Assembly (NCBI GenBank): GCA_003254925.1
Contig: QANZ01046459.1
Location: 62,001 to 126,000, forward strand
Length of the DNA stretch: 64,000 nt
Direction: 5' to 3'
Origin: Chamaecrista fasciculata
Lineage: Eukaryota; Streptophyta; Magnoliopsida; Fabales; Fabaceae
Part shown: piece by piece, positions 23,564 through 34,782 of the stretch
Numbering within the stretch: position 1 is the stretch's first letter
Layout: every line of letters starts with the position of its first letter
The notes under the pieces: model-generated
The model's input: the letters and a program-made list of their open reading frames with translations, nothing else
What the model was told of the DNA's origin: nothing
The model's database searches: none
Made by a program: the position numbers and the translations under genes

Positions 23564-25645
23564 GTAAACATTTTAACATCACAAATTCATATATATTATC
23601 ATTTCAGAAGATAGATATGGGGGAAATTAATTATTTAGTCCTTATATCTTCCTTGAAGTTTTAATTTAGTCCGCACAGTTTCATTTTTTTAAAAAATAAG
23701 TTTAAATTTTTGTCCTCAATGATAAAACATCATACAAATCTTTATTAAAAGAAGTCACATAATTTGGGGTATTGAAGACTGACGTCTAAAAATTTACAAA
23801 GCATGGGATTGATTTAATTAGAAGTTTAATAAACTATAGGGTCTATATGGTCAGTTTTTCCTAGATATTATTAAGATGTTGATTTTTGTTGTATTGAGGA
23901 CAAGACACAGAATCTCTGGAAGAGAAGAAACAAGGAGTGAAGGGAATGGGAAGGAAGAAGACAGATGAGACAGAACACTTTGTTTGGAAAGATGAGATTT
24001 ATAACTTGGGTAAGCTCTAATACTCAAATTACCAAGCTTTCTTATTTTTCTTATTATAATTATAACTAGCAGGTTGACATTTAGCTTCGGGTTTTAATTA
24101 GCTAAAGTTAGGGACAGAAGTAATTCATTGCAGCAAGTTATTATAAATAAGCAGTTTTTTTGTCCTTATATCATATTTGAGTGCTATTATGGGTGGCATA
24201 AATTTGAAGCTGCAGTAAGTTCAACCTCTTTACTTACTGACGTACACACACATTTCTTAATTTGCATGAAAATCTGAGAAATTATATGTTACAATCTCAT
24301 GTACTTCAAAACTTATGTCCATGTATGTTTGGTCGAGTATATTGTTGTTGTCTCAGCACATATATATCTTTAGGCACAGTGTAAAGATTGATTAGCTTAT
24401 TAGTTATTTCATTTATTGAGCCTATAAATTAGTTGCCGAAGAGGACATAGAGATTAATTAGCTTTGAAGTATGGATGCATTTTATTACCAACAGAATACA
24501 ATCATTGATGATATTGATTTAGCTTGATAGATCCTACAAAACTTTGTCAGTTAGCTCTACATGTGTTTAGAAATTCAGGCCAATTCCTGGTGAAACTCAG
24601 TTAATTACCTTTTGGAAGCACAACATATCCTCAAATGTAAATTTATCTTGGACTTGGGAGCCTGCTAATCTTTTAGAAAAAAATCCCCGTTTCCCAGTAG
24701 ATTGAATTTGCTTCTGCATTAATTTTAAAAATCCATCTACCTATAAAACTATATTGTAGCAATGCAGCTAGATTAGAATATTGTTTTCCCCACCTGAAAT
24801 CTGTCAATTAAGGGTACAGCTCCAGCGAGTTCTGTTGGAATCGCCATTTATAGATTTGCTGGTGTACTGCAACAAACATATCAAGTAACAAGTCTCAAAC
24901 TTGAAATGGCAGTACATTGGAAAACAACAAATCCATCCTCACTTCTCTTACATTTAGCCACTCAACCAAGGGGAAAAAGTGGAAAAGTTTGTTGCAAATA
25001 CTAAGTTTGAACATTGTCACCAAGAACAGAATGCAAGTGAAAGTTGAGTGCATGCAGCAGAAAAGATAACAAAACTTAAGAGTTTCAAATGCAGGGTAGT
25101 ATCCTCTTAAAAATCCATCTAAGAAATTTTAATGCTAAATATTACATGTATTGTGTATTCACCCACTATATTTTAATCTTTACGTACAATGAGACTGCCC
25201 CTTAATTAATTATGGATGCACCTTCTGAATTCTGAGTTTGGTTTCCAGCATTCTGAGTTTGGTCTCTCTAAATATATAAAATCGTCATCATATAATCCCA
25301 GAAGTTCCAACTTTTTTTTTTCTTTTTTCTGCTGGAAACTGTTTTCTATTCAAACATTGACTACAATGTCTACCTCTGTCAATTTTATTTGTAGGTATTT
25401 GATTTCCTTTGTTTATTCTCTATATACTGTTTCTCAGTGATATGTTTCATGGATGCTGATCAACAAATGTGTATGTGAGCAAAACCATAGAAAATAAAAT
25501 ATGTGTATTTATGATTTGGTAAGACTCACTCCCAGACTTGATGTTATGAAGAGGGTATTTATCTTTATGAAATCTGACAAAACACAGGTGACGGAGGAGA
25601 TTGCAGTAGTTTTTCGTGTCATTGACTCTTTCTCCAATTTTGCAG
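23564..25645. other. Stretch without identifiable gene
   Basis: AT-rich. A weak pair of 'tttagtcc'/'ggtctatatggtc' stretches at about 23,625-23,860 may be the decayed arms of a small element. A purine-rich block lies at 23,905-23,985. The open frame at 25,216-25,440 looks like chance. Confidence 0.45.
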
Positions 25646-25720
25646 CATATAGGTGATACATTACCAAGGCTTGCAGATTTTGAAGCTGCAATATCTGGAG
25701 CAAACAAATTGCAATTCCAG
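25646..25720 (+). pseudogene. Exon-like open stretch of unknown origin
   Basis: After a pyrimidine-rich AG acceptor (tccaattttgcag) there are 25 open codons, HIGDTLPRLADFEAAISGAN followed by KLQFQ, with codon choice and amino-acid balance like a real protein. No donor follows; the sequence turns AT-rich straight after. I do not recognise it. Its position between the HLS1-like fragment and the Helitron end makes a captured exon plausible. Confidence 0.4.
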
Positions 25721-26261
25721 AAAGTATTTTGTTAAAGCATGTTTGTAAAATTATAGTTAAAAGTATTTTGTTAATTTTTAGTATTTGTAATTTAACTTTT
25801 ATTGTTAAACCGTGATCATAATGTGATCAAACTATTAATTTGAGCATTATATATATATACTAGATTATGACTTACGAGCTTTTTATATTTGTTATCATTC
25901 ATATATAAATGATTTTTAAGGAAATTTATTCATAAAACAAGATTAATTGATGAAAAATTTCAAATTTGATTAGTCATTATTCTTTTTCAATAATATCTAT
26001 TAAAAAACATTATTATCTGTATTTAAGAGGGTCAGTTATGAATTAGCTTTTATAAATAGATTACAATTAACTAAGACTAATGCATGTTCAACATGTATAA
26101 ATATTGAAGCACGTTTGTGTCTTATTATATGACTTTTAGTATATTCTTATTATTTTCCTATTACCATTTTATATGACCATAAATATGTGCTAAATTGACA
26201 TTTTATTAGGTATAGACAAGAAAGTATATATTTGCATTGTATCAGGCAAAGAAAAAAGAAG

Positions 26262-26293
26262 GACCCGTGCAATGTGCACGGGTCTCATACTAG
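26262..26293 (+). mobile_element. Helitron 3' terminus (hairpin plus CTAG)
   Basis: A perfect 10-bp stem, GACCCGTGCA and TGCACGGGTC around an ATG loop (26,262-26,284), is followed five bases later by CTAG (26,290-26,293) and a T in the flank. Hairpin, short spacer, CTRR and insertion next to T are the defining 3' features of Helitrons. The element lies to the left, on the plus strand. I could not identify its 5' TC terminus; it should lie upstream of the captured exons, probably between 20.3 and 21.1 kb. A decayed version of the same core (CCGTGCAATGT) sits next to CTAG at 48,718. Confidence 0.8.
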
Positions 26294-26479
26294 TATATAT
26301 ATGTATATATGATCAAAAGAGTAAGTCGACTTATTTTTGAAAATTGGTCGTCTAATGTTTATAATTTACTTAAATTCTTAATACATATTTATAAATTTTT
26401 AAAATTAAATTCTATACTCTACAATTTCTCAATGCTTAAGAGAAATTGCTAATATTGATATTTGAGTGAATTGTTAAGT

Positions 26480-26951
26480 TATTTTATATTTTAGTTTTTA
26501 AACTATATTGGTCCTACATGTTTCCATTTTGTTTCGAATTGGTCCCAAAAATATTGAATGTGGTCATATCTCTCTCATTACTCAAATGTGACGAAACCAA
26601 AATTAAGAGTTTCTTTTGACGAGAACTTTGTGATCATCAACAAACAAGATCAAATCAAGTATCAAAAAACGAATAACTCGTTTCATAGTCAAACAAGTAA
26701 AATTGGTCCTATTAATCTCGTTCCAAGTTTGAATATGACGAATTGAAAACTATGTGTTAACTCTTAAAAAAATCTTTCTCTATCCAGTTAAGATTGTTAG
26801 CAAATGAAGTCAAATCACGTCTTGAAAGTAAATTTTGGGACCAACTTGAAACACTATAGAAATATATAAGATCTATATCAAATAAATGAAAGATAAGAGA
26901 CCAATTTAAAATATATCCCATATAGAAGGGACCATTTTGAGACTTTAGCCT
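26480..26951. mobile_element. Modular TIR family, copy with two internal modules
   Basis: 'ttggtcctacatgtttccat' and 'cgaattggtcccaaaaatat' form the left arm; 'gggaccattttgagacttta' closes the right. Between them are two tandem copies of the module 'tctc-ttactcaaatgtgacga ... catcaacaaacaagatcaaa', as in the copies at 13,760 and 42,332. Confidence 0.65.
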
Positions 26952-27094
26952 ATACTATAACTATGTCAACTCAGACTTGACCAACTTTTCAAGTTTTCAT
27001 TGTTTATTTTTGAGAAAAAATTCCTATTTCGTATTTGAAATGATAACGAGTCAACGAATTAATCTTTCAATAATTAAAATACATGACTCGATAT

Positions 27095-27300
27095 TTGAAA
27101 TCTTGCAATTGTCAACAATTTGGTCCTTGGAACAAATTCAGGAAACAAAAACTAAAAATTTAGTACAAATTCAAGGATTAAAAAGTAAAAATTTAATATG
27201 AATTCAAATATTAAAAAGTATAAAATTAGTTTAAATTTAATGATAAATTATTAACAATTACAATATTTTAAAGATCAAATTTAACTATTTAAAAACTAAT
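27095..27300. repeat. Short relative of the array at 2600-2960
   Basis: 'gcaattgtcaacaatttggt' then units 'aaattcaaggattaaaaagt' and 'attcaaatattaaaaagtat' repeat two to three times. It resembles 2600-2960 in order and content, and in both places it lies just right of a modular TIR element. Confidence 0.5.
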
Positions 27301-28063
27301 TTGTTAACTCATTATAAAGTCATGGATCAAATAACATTTTTTTTTTAATTTTTTGTAAGTTGAAAGTGGGCCATCTTAAATTCTTTAAGCAAAAACTTTA
27401 AATACACATATTATCTAACTTCATTTTCATATCATTTAATAATAATTAGTAAATTCTTTTTATTTCATATATCATGTACGTGAATTGGCATTATTTAATA
27501 AACAGAGAAAGATAATTAAATAACTTAATAATATTAGACAATACACACATGAATAAATAATTAAATAAACAAAGTGGTGCAAAATGTGGACACAATTTTT
27601 TTCTTAAAAAAAATCATAATTTTCTAGAGTACCAAAAGAGGAGAATATGGAATATGGATTTTTTATTTTATTTAATGTTTTATCCTCTGGCATTGCAGGA
27701 GACTGGGAAACATTCATCCACTAGTGTTTTAATAGACAAATATAATAGTATTGATTAGAATAAGAATAATCACTACTATAAGGAAAACCCAAAAAGGGTT
27801 TTTATGACTGATAAGGTAAGGAATCAAAAAGGAATAATAGTCTGGGTACTGCTTATGCACAACTTGTAATAAATATATTCATCAATAAAATCAATTTTTT
27901 GTTTGTTATCTGAAATTGATCCAAACTACCCATTTTTTTTATGAATTGCACTTACAATAAGTAATTATTTTATTATATTTTGAATTATAAAAAATCGTAA
28001 ACAATATTTAATTTAGTATAATTTTTTTATTTAATATCATATATATTGTATTGATTTTCTTCA

Positions 28064-28194
28064 TGGCCACATGATTTTCTTCTCTAACGATATTATATTT
28101 ATTTATTTAATATTTAATTTAGCATCTTCTAACCTCTTGTCAATTATAATTATCTCAATTTACTTAATGGCCACATGATTTTCTTCTCTAACGA
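28064..28194. repeat. Direct repeat of about 30 bp, 101 bp apart
   Basis: 'atggccacatgattttcttc' plus 'tctaacgata' occurs at about 28,064-28,093 and again at about 28,165-28,194. The flanks of the two copies differ. It could be a local duplication or two short pieces of one dispersed repeat. Confidence 0.65.
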
Positions 28195-28998
28195 TAAACT
28201 CACATTGATTTTCATTTTTAGTTTTACAATTTATTGACTTAAGCATTAAAGTANTTAGAAAAATTCGGGGACCTATTTGTCAATTTCCTAAATTCGGGGA
28301 CCAATCTGTTAGCGAGTCAATAATCCAGGGACCAATTTAGTTGTTTACTCGTTTAAAAACTATACAATAATATAGATAAAAGATGCTATTCTTTTTAATT
28401 TTTAAAATGACTGATTCCTTAAAGGAAAAAATTTAGGTAATATTTTTTATATCTTTACTATAATGTTTCTTCCATCACAATCTTGATTTACATTCTCTCT
28501 TTTTTATGATTGGTCATGTAAAAAAGTGTATTTAATATTCTCTCTACTTTGTTATGCATAAAATATTTGATACATGTCAAATGTTAATTGAGAAATCTTA
28601 TAACAAAGATATAAAAAATTTTATCAAAATTTTGCTCTTCTTTAAAAGCCTGTTTATTTTTGTAACACTTTAATTTTAAAACTTCAACCATATATAACAT
28701 TTTTTTTAAAAGATAGTTATAGAATAGAATTTTATTTATAAATATTAAATAAGATACTAAACGAATTCGAGCGATTATCTTTAGATCATCAACATAAAAA
28801 ATACTATCAATTAATTAAGATAACATATTCTCATAAATTATGTATTACTATTATGACAAACACTACGATTTATGAGCAACTATTTAAAATACTTCCATAA
28901 AATCATAAATCATAAATAATTAGTAAAGGAGCAAAAAAGTTGTTCTATAACGTGACATGCACGTGATGCACATGAGCCTGCAACACCATTATTATATT

Positions 28999-29014
28999 AT
29001 TTTTTTTTGGCCGA
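28999..29014 (-). mobile_element. Micro-insertion with GGCC + poly(A), 14-bp direct repeats
   Basis: Sixteen bases that read TCGGCC followed by A10 and T on the minus strand, sitting between perfect copies of accattattatatt (28,985-28,998 and 29,015-29,028). The layout is a retroposition product reduced to its 3' tail. Confidence 0.7.
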
Positions 29015-29081
29015 ACCATTATTATATTCTTTCCTTTTCATGTTTTATTTTATTTTTGGGTAAATTCATACTTATTTTGTT

Positions 29082-29438
29082 TTGGCCAAAGTATATTTTT
29101 GATCCCATAAATTTTTTTCAAGTCTCAATTTAGTCCCATAACTTTTTGTGTTGGTTTGATATCTTTAGGTCATTTTGCAGAATTAGTCTCATATTTTTTA
29201 GTCAAGTTGCAGAATTGGTCTCTTATATTTACAAAAAGTTCTATATTGTGAAACTAACGGTGAAAGTTTTTGTAGAAATATGAGATCAAATTTGCAACAA
29301 AAAAGATATGAGACCAATTTTACACTTTGACCAAAAGATATTAGACAAAAAAATACAATAAAAAAGTTATGAGTCAAAATTAAAACCCAAACAAAAGATA
29401 CAAGACCAAAAGGGCATTTTTGGCCTTTTATTTTATTT
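29082..29438. mobile_element. Palindromic MITE, 'ggccaaagtat/agtcccat' type
   Basis: Left arm ttttggccaaagtatatttt, then repeating 'agtctcatat' units; right arm carries the complements (gatatgagaccaattttaca, gggcatttttggcctttt). The whole segment folds back on itself. It resembles the element at 47,058-47,454 in arm vocabulary. Confidence 0.65.
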
Positions 29439-29737
29439 CATTTTTGGAATACGAATGTGAGCAGCATATATTTTGAATTGGTGTAGATTAAATCTTCACC
29501 AAATGGATGATCAATTCTTCCAAAATATCTGAAAATGGAAAATTTTTAAATTTGTTTATGCAGAATTCAAAAGTGGAATCTTTGGTTAAATAATCTTCTT
29601 TCAAATATATGTATGTAGATTTTAACCTTAAAAAGCCTCTTTAGTAATGAATTATAATTTATTACATTACTTATTTTCAATTATCCAAAATGTATAATGA
29701 CTTCTTCTTTAAAATAAATTAGAAATAAAAAAGAGCA

Positions 29738-30520
29738 ACAAATATTTAAATTGGTCTTATATCTCTGCCTCATATTTCATTTTGGTCCTAGATCTTTAAA
29801 AAGTTTCAAATTGGACTTATATGTTTCCCTAATTATTCTAGTTTAGTCCCAAACTAGTTAATAATGTCATATTTCTTTCGTTTTAGATTCAAATATGACG
29901 AGTTTAGAATTATGAGTTATTTTTTACAAGAACTTTCTCTATCCAATTAGAGTTGTCAACAAACGAAGGCAAATTGGATCCCAAATAGCGAGCCGCTTGT
30001 TTCATAGTCTAACAAGTGAAGTTAGTCATAGTTCAAAATTATGAATTACTCTTTACGAGTTATTTCTCTGCCCAGTTTATTAGGTCCGAAAATAGGTTTA
30101 TAATCAAAATGTTAAAAATTAAAAAAAATTAGTCTTACCATTTTCGACACGGATTTGACTTCATTTGTTGATAACTCTAATTGGACCAAAAATAACTCAT
30201 AACTCTAACCCCATCGCATTTGAACTTGAAATGAGAAAAAAATGACTAATTTTCTTTTTTGACCGTGAAATTAGTAACTCACTTTCGAGGCCCAATTTGT
30301 ATTTGCTTGTTGACAAACATTATTGAATAGAAAAAGCACTCGTAAAAAATAATACATAGCTCTGAACTTGTTGCATTTGATCTGGAACGAGAGATATGAC
30401 TAAATTAAGTAGTTTTATATAAAAAGTAAACAATTATAAAATATATAGGATCAATTTGAAACTTCAAAAAGATCTTAGACCAAAATAAAATCTTAGACAA
30501 ACATATGTAACCAATTTAAG
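29738..30520. mobile_element. Modular TIR family, full palindromic copy
   Basis: Both arms here carry internal modules. Forward modules (tctttcgttttagattcaaa ... ctatccaattagagttgtca) occupy about 29,870-30,090. Inverted modules (gttgataactctaattggac ... catcgcatttgaacttgaaa, and ttgttgcatttgatctggaa) occupy about 30,160-30,410. Terminal arms are 'ttggtcttatatctctgcct' and its complement near 30,500. This appears to be the symmetrical form from which the other copies have lost one side. Confidence 0.65.
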
Positions 30521-30762
30521 CATTCCACTTAAAAAGAATTATCTATACGATTAATTGTCAGAAAAAAAGAAAAAGAAAAGTTTGAACTAAAGTTTTCTCA
30601 CAAATGTGGACCAATAAATAAGCATCTTTTTTAGGCATATTCTTGACTGATAAACTTTAAAGTGTACCATTATATATGAGAATAAAGCTATCAATTGAGC
30701 CATTGATGAAATTGAAAGAATTATTTTTTACATAAAGATGTTTATATTTAATCTTAAGTTTC

Positions 30763-30777
30763 CAGGCCAAAAAAAAA
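30763..30777 (+). mobile_element. Micro-insertion CAGGCC + poly(A), 13-bp direct repeats
   Basis: CAGGCC and nine A, flanked by aatcttaagtttc on both sides (30,750-30,762 and 30,778-30,790). Same arrangement as at 28,999, 46,657 and 60,954. Confidence 0.7.
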
Positions 30778-30790
30778 AATCTTAAGTTTC

Positions 30791-31365
30791 GTTGCTGATT
30801 TGCTCTATTAGTCACGTCTACCACAATTTCACTTGAATTTAATATGGAGTAGTTGTGTCAAAACCCCATTTGAAATCTATTAAAATCTATGATTAAACAT
30901 AACAAAACATGTATTAATTATACTAAAACTTTTTTTAGAATGCATATAAGGTGAAATTGTGGAGAGTTTAGGCCCCCCTCAGTCTTTTTCTCATCTCTAT
31001 ACTTTTATTTTCTTTAATTTTTAAATTAAATGTTTTATGAAATATGGGTAAGAGGTTTGAGAGGAGCCTTTTTCTTTTTAACAAGTTTGAGAGGAGCTAT
31101 TGTAGTTATACTTCTAAAAAAACCCCCTTGTTATATTTTTCTCTTTCATTGTGGATTCAAGATTATCACATATAATAATCCAAAAATTACAAAAGAAAAG
31201 TAAAAAAAAGGAAGGTTTGTGATCATTTTAAAATTGTTTATATATTAGATAATCTGTAAGTTTTAAGCATGAAACTAATTATTTGTTTTTTGTGATAATG
31301 TCTTTTATTTCATTTTGTAATTCTATTCTATCTTTTGCTATCAAGTATAAATATTTTATTTTGAG
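30791..31365. other. Gene-free AT-rich stretch
   Basis: No credible coding frame. It contains one 13-bp direct-repeat pair, described separately at 31,068. Elsewhere only A/T-rich low-complexity sequence. Confidence 0.5.
31068..31084 (-). mobile_element. Possible A-tail micro-insertion, 13-bp direct repeats
   Basis: Seventeen bases (minus strand TTGTTAAAAAGAAAAAG) between perfect copies of gtttgagaggagc (31,055-31,067 and 31,085-31,097). It lacks GGCC, so it may be an older or different member of the class. Confidence 0.5.
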
Positions 31366-31675
31366 GGCGTGTCATTATGTCAGACACGTGTTCATGTCTG
31401 ATACCCGTATAACACCCATATGATATATATTTATAAGTTTTTAAATATAAAATTAATTTTTTATGACTTTAGCATGATAAATAATAAAAAATAATGACAA
31501 ATATGACATATTATGAATAAATATTGTAATTTTTAAAATAGTTATAAGAATTTATCAATTTTTAATTGTCGATATATATATAAATATGTCATGTCGTGTC
31601 CTATAATTTTAAGAATTTAACGTGCCGGTGTGTCTGTGTTTACGTCATGTCCATTATTCGTGTCACACTCTGTAA
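31366..31675. mobile_element. MITE, 'GTGTC' family, copy 2
   Basis: Left end gcgtgtcattatgtcagaca, right end gtgtgtctgtgtttacgtca plus gtgtcacactc. The AT-rich core shares 'ttatgactttagcatgataa' and 'tattgtaatttttaaaatag' with copy 3 at 61,752. Confidence 0.7.
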
Positions 31676-32829
31676 TTCATAAATCGTTTGTTATATTTAT
31701 TCTACAATGATAATTTCTTTTGAAGCACCAACTTGTTATATAGGTCAACAAATTTTCAACACTTTTCAAATAAAAAATAAAAATAATAAAATGTAGAAAT
31801 AAAATCAACTATATTTTAACTATGAGGACCTCAACTATACATTTTTAAGTTATAAGAACTAAATTATAATTCAAATTTAGTTTTGAACATCAAAAGAATG
31901 TATAATACTTTTCTTTTTGTACACATCTATAAAACCAATGGATAGTGAATTAACTAAAAAGAATAATACAAATTATTCAACAAAAAAAATTAAAAATGAA
32001 AAACTACTAATTAAAGGAATGAAAGATCTATATGGGTCACACTTCAATGAAAATTGAAAAGTGATGCTTCACATCAAAGTCTCTGATTTTTCCTCCATTG
32101 CCATGGCTTTTAATGGCCCAGAAAGTCATGATGATACTGAGAAAAATTAAAAACCACCATGTATATATATATATAGTTTAATTAATTTAAAATAAATTAT
32201 AGTCATCTCTTGCAAAGGTCTAGAGATAATTAGGTTTAGTCAAATAAAATTGACGAAACTACCCTTCTGAATTTTGGAATTTTAAATCATGGTGGATGCA
32301 GAGTCAAACATTCTGAGACATCAATAGAAAATTCAAAGCTGCTTAAAGTATGACATCTAACAAATTTGTTAGTTCTGATTAAAATCAAAATGCTATTTTC
32401 ATAAGTTGACAAGGAAATCCATTAGAATATTACTGTCTAAATTTATTAATTATTTTATTTTTTTTAAAAAAATAAAAATTATCAGTAATTTTCTCAAATG
32501 TAGAAGCTATTATTTTAAAAATAACTATTTTCCAATAGTCAGTGCATAAGCTTAATATATTAAATCAGAAAATAAACGTTTATTTTTTTAAAATTTTTTA
32601 AAAATATTTTTATTAAAAATAACCTTTTTCAAAATACAATAAAATATTAAATGAAGACACATCATTAATAAAAAATTCAAATTTGGGTTAAAACAGCTAA
32701 TTTTCATTAGATCCAACGTCCCAACCCTGATGATAAATTTTATTCTTGAACAATGAACATACTTAATTAATAAAACATATAACGATACCAATTTTCGTAA
32801 TAAAATACTTTTTAGCTAAAAAAATATAC
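31676..32829. other. Gene-free AT-rich stretch
   Basis: No supported gene. The 67-codon minus frame at 32,588-32,791 lies in AT-rich sequence and has no domain signature. The phrase 'ctaattttcattagaccaac' and its neighbours (about 32,500-32,730) recur at 41,320-41,560, so a dispersed repeat is present. Confidence 0.5.
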
Positions 32830-32872
<43 letters not shown>

Positions 32873-32873
32873 T
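32830..32873 (+). repeat. (ATT)n microsatellite
   Basis: About 14 uninterrupted ATT units; likely length-polymorphic. Confidence 0.9.
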
Positions 32874-32894
32874 ATATTCTTACAGAACCGGGAT

Positions 32895-33087
32895 TGGATC
32901 TTCTATAGTTCCTTTCTCTAGAGTTCTTGTGAAGTTAGAGAGAGAAAGGAAAAAGAAGAGAGAGAAAATATGAAATTCATAAAATAAAAATATGTAAAAT
33001 AATATTTTTTCTTTCTCTCTCTTATTTTCTCTTCCTTTCTCTCTCATACTCTACAAGAACTTTAGAGAAAGGAACTCTAGAGGATCC
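32895..33087. mobile_element. Small palindromic MITE, GGATC ends
   Basis: The left arm ggatcttctatagttccttt, ctctagagttcttgt and gagagagaaaggaa is repeated in inverted form on the right (ttcctttctctctc, acaagaactttagagaaagg, aactctagaggatcc). The arms are about 75 bp with few mismatches and an AT-rich loop. No coding capacity. Confidence 0.8.
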
Positions 33088-33584
33088 ATTTTCCACGATC
33101 TCACACAAAAGCTAAAATTATAATTTGCACATTTAGTACTCATATTTCAAATTATAAATAACAACTCTTAACAAATATATGCATAAAATATATTAATATG
33201 TAATATCTAAATATTTTAGAGGCGGATTTTTTTCTTAAATATTAATCTTTCATAGTATTCTATTTTTATAAAAAAAATTAATTGGTTACAGTTAAACCTG
33301 TGTTGCTAAATTAGTAAATTTAACAAAAATATAAGAATCTAAAAAAATTAGACTTCAACTATTTTACCCACACTTTTCCCAATTTGCAATTGCACATGAA
33401 TTGGATCATGATAATGCAAAATTAATATTGACACTATCTCGAAAGTAAAAGAATTTCCTTGTAGATTTCTGCAAGGACACAAAGCACAATAAATTAAATG
33501 TGTATGACAGCTAGAAATAAAAGAAAAAATGTCAAATTTCTGTGTAACCTTTGGAATTCATGGATGTCCACAAACCAAAAATGT
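33088..33584. other. Gene-free AT-rich stretch
   Basis: No supported gene. The frame at 33,498-33,866 runs into the neighbouring repeat and is not a gene. Confidence 0.5.
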
Positions 33585-34091
33585 CAAAACTTTAAATTGG
33601 TCTCAAATATATGGGATACATTTCAAATTAGTCTTAAATGTTTTATTTGTTTCAAACTGGTCCTACATATTTCTATAATTTCTCAAATTGGTCTTGAGCT
33701 AATGAATCTGCGACCATATCTTTCTCGTTTCAAGTTCAAATATGACAAATTCAAAACTACATGGTTACTTTTGACGAATATTTTTGATATCCAATTGGGG
33801 CTGAAGACAAACGATCGAGGTCAAATCAGATCCCGAATACAGGTCTTTTGTTTTATAGTCAACTAAGTGAAGTTGATTATATCTCTTTTAATTCAAGTCT
33901 GAATGCAACAATTTAAACTATATGTTAACTCTTGAAAAGTTCTTTCTTTATTAAGTCGAAACCATTAACAAATAAGGTCAAATTGACTCTCGTTCCGAAA
34001 GTAAGTTTGAGACCAATTTGAAAATTTATGAAAATATATAAAACTAATATGAAAAAAATGAAATATCTAGGATCAATTTGAGGTTTTGACC
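33585..34091. mobile_element. Modular TIR family, copy with two internal modules
   Basis: Left arm 'aaattggtctcaaatatatg' and 'caaactggtcctacatattt'; two modules ('tctcgtttcaagttcaaata ... ccaattggggctgaagacaa', and a second from about 33,880); right arm 'ctaggatcaatttgaggttt' then tgacc. It lies about 1.3 kb upstream of the receptor-kinase start codon. Confidence 0.65.
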
Positions 34092-34257
34092 AAGCAAAAA
34101 TTTTTGCATAAATATTATTATTATGCTGTGGCCTGTGGAGTGACAGAGAATAATGCCGCCGTTTAGATTTTCCTCTTTACATTTTTCATTTTTCCTTCTA
34201 AACCCATTAGGCTGAGAGAGCAGCAAAGCTAAGATTTTGAGAAACCCCTTTCTCTGT

Positions 34258-34312
34258 TCTTCTTCTTCTTCTTCTTCTTCCTCTATTCTTTCTTTCTTTC
34301 TTTCTTTCTTTC
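34258..34312 (+). repeat. (TTC)n and (TTTC)n microsatellites upstream of the receptor kinase
   Basis: Seven TTC units followed by about six TTTC units, continuing in CT-rich sequence to about 34,400. Position and composition suggest the transcribed leader or core promoter of the kinase gene. Confidence 0.75.
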
Positions 34313-34782
34313 TCTTCGCTTTTCTTTTCTTGCTTATTCAATACAATACATTTTTTTTTTTGGCTTTTCCTTTACTGTTTCTCTCTCTCTTTGTCTGTGT
34401 TTCCTCCATTGCAAACCAAGCTTCCTTTCCAGCTCGCTGAGGTCCCGCTCTTTCTCCTCCTCTTCAAGCACAATGCCCACCAACCATTTTACCCACTTTT
34501 GCTTTTCTTCTCTCTGAAATCTACTCATTCTTTCTCACTCTCTCACTGCAAATTTCCCATGAAAATAAGTTTCTTTGTCTGGAATTCAATATTACCCTTC
34601 GTTTTCATTAACATATCATACCTATAAGTTCGATTTCTAACTCGTCCTCTGCAAATGTATATTTTGTTGCGCCTCGATTCTGTAGGGTTTGTGGGTGTTC
34701 CTGCTCCTATCTATGCTCTTACTTCTTTGGTTTCTACAGGTGGAAGAAGATCAGGGAGGCTAGCTTAGATCACATTTCAAAG

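Larger units (their letters stand above)
27320..29080. other. Gene-free AT-rich stretch with one ambiguous base
   Basis: No credible reading frame. It holds a single N (28,255) directly before two 'ttcggggaccaat'-type units (28,264-28,345), and a separated direct repeat at 28,064/28,165. The N may mark a gap closure, as the Ns near 55.4 and 56.6 kb appear to do. Confidence 0.5.

Noticed and set aside
34237..34627. Open frames upstream of the receptor kinase
   Set aside because: Low-complexity Ser/Phe translations of TTC and CT repeats; they overlap the probable leader and have no domain.
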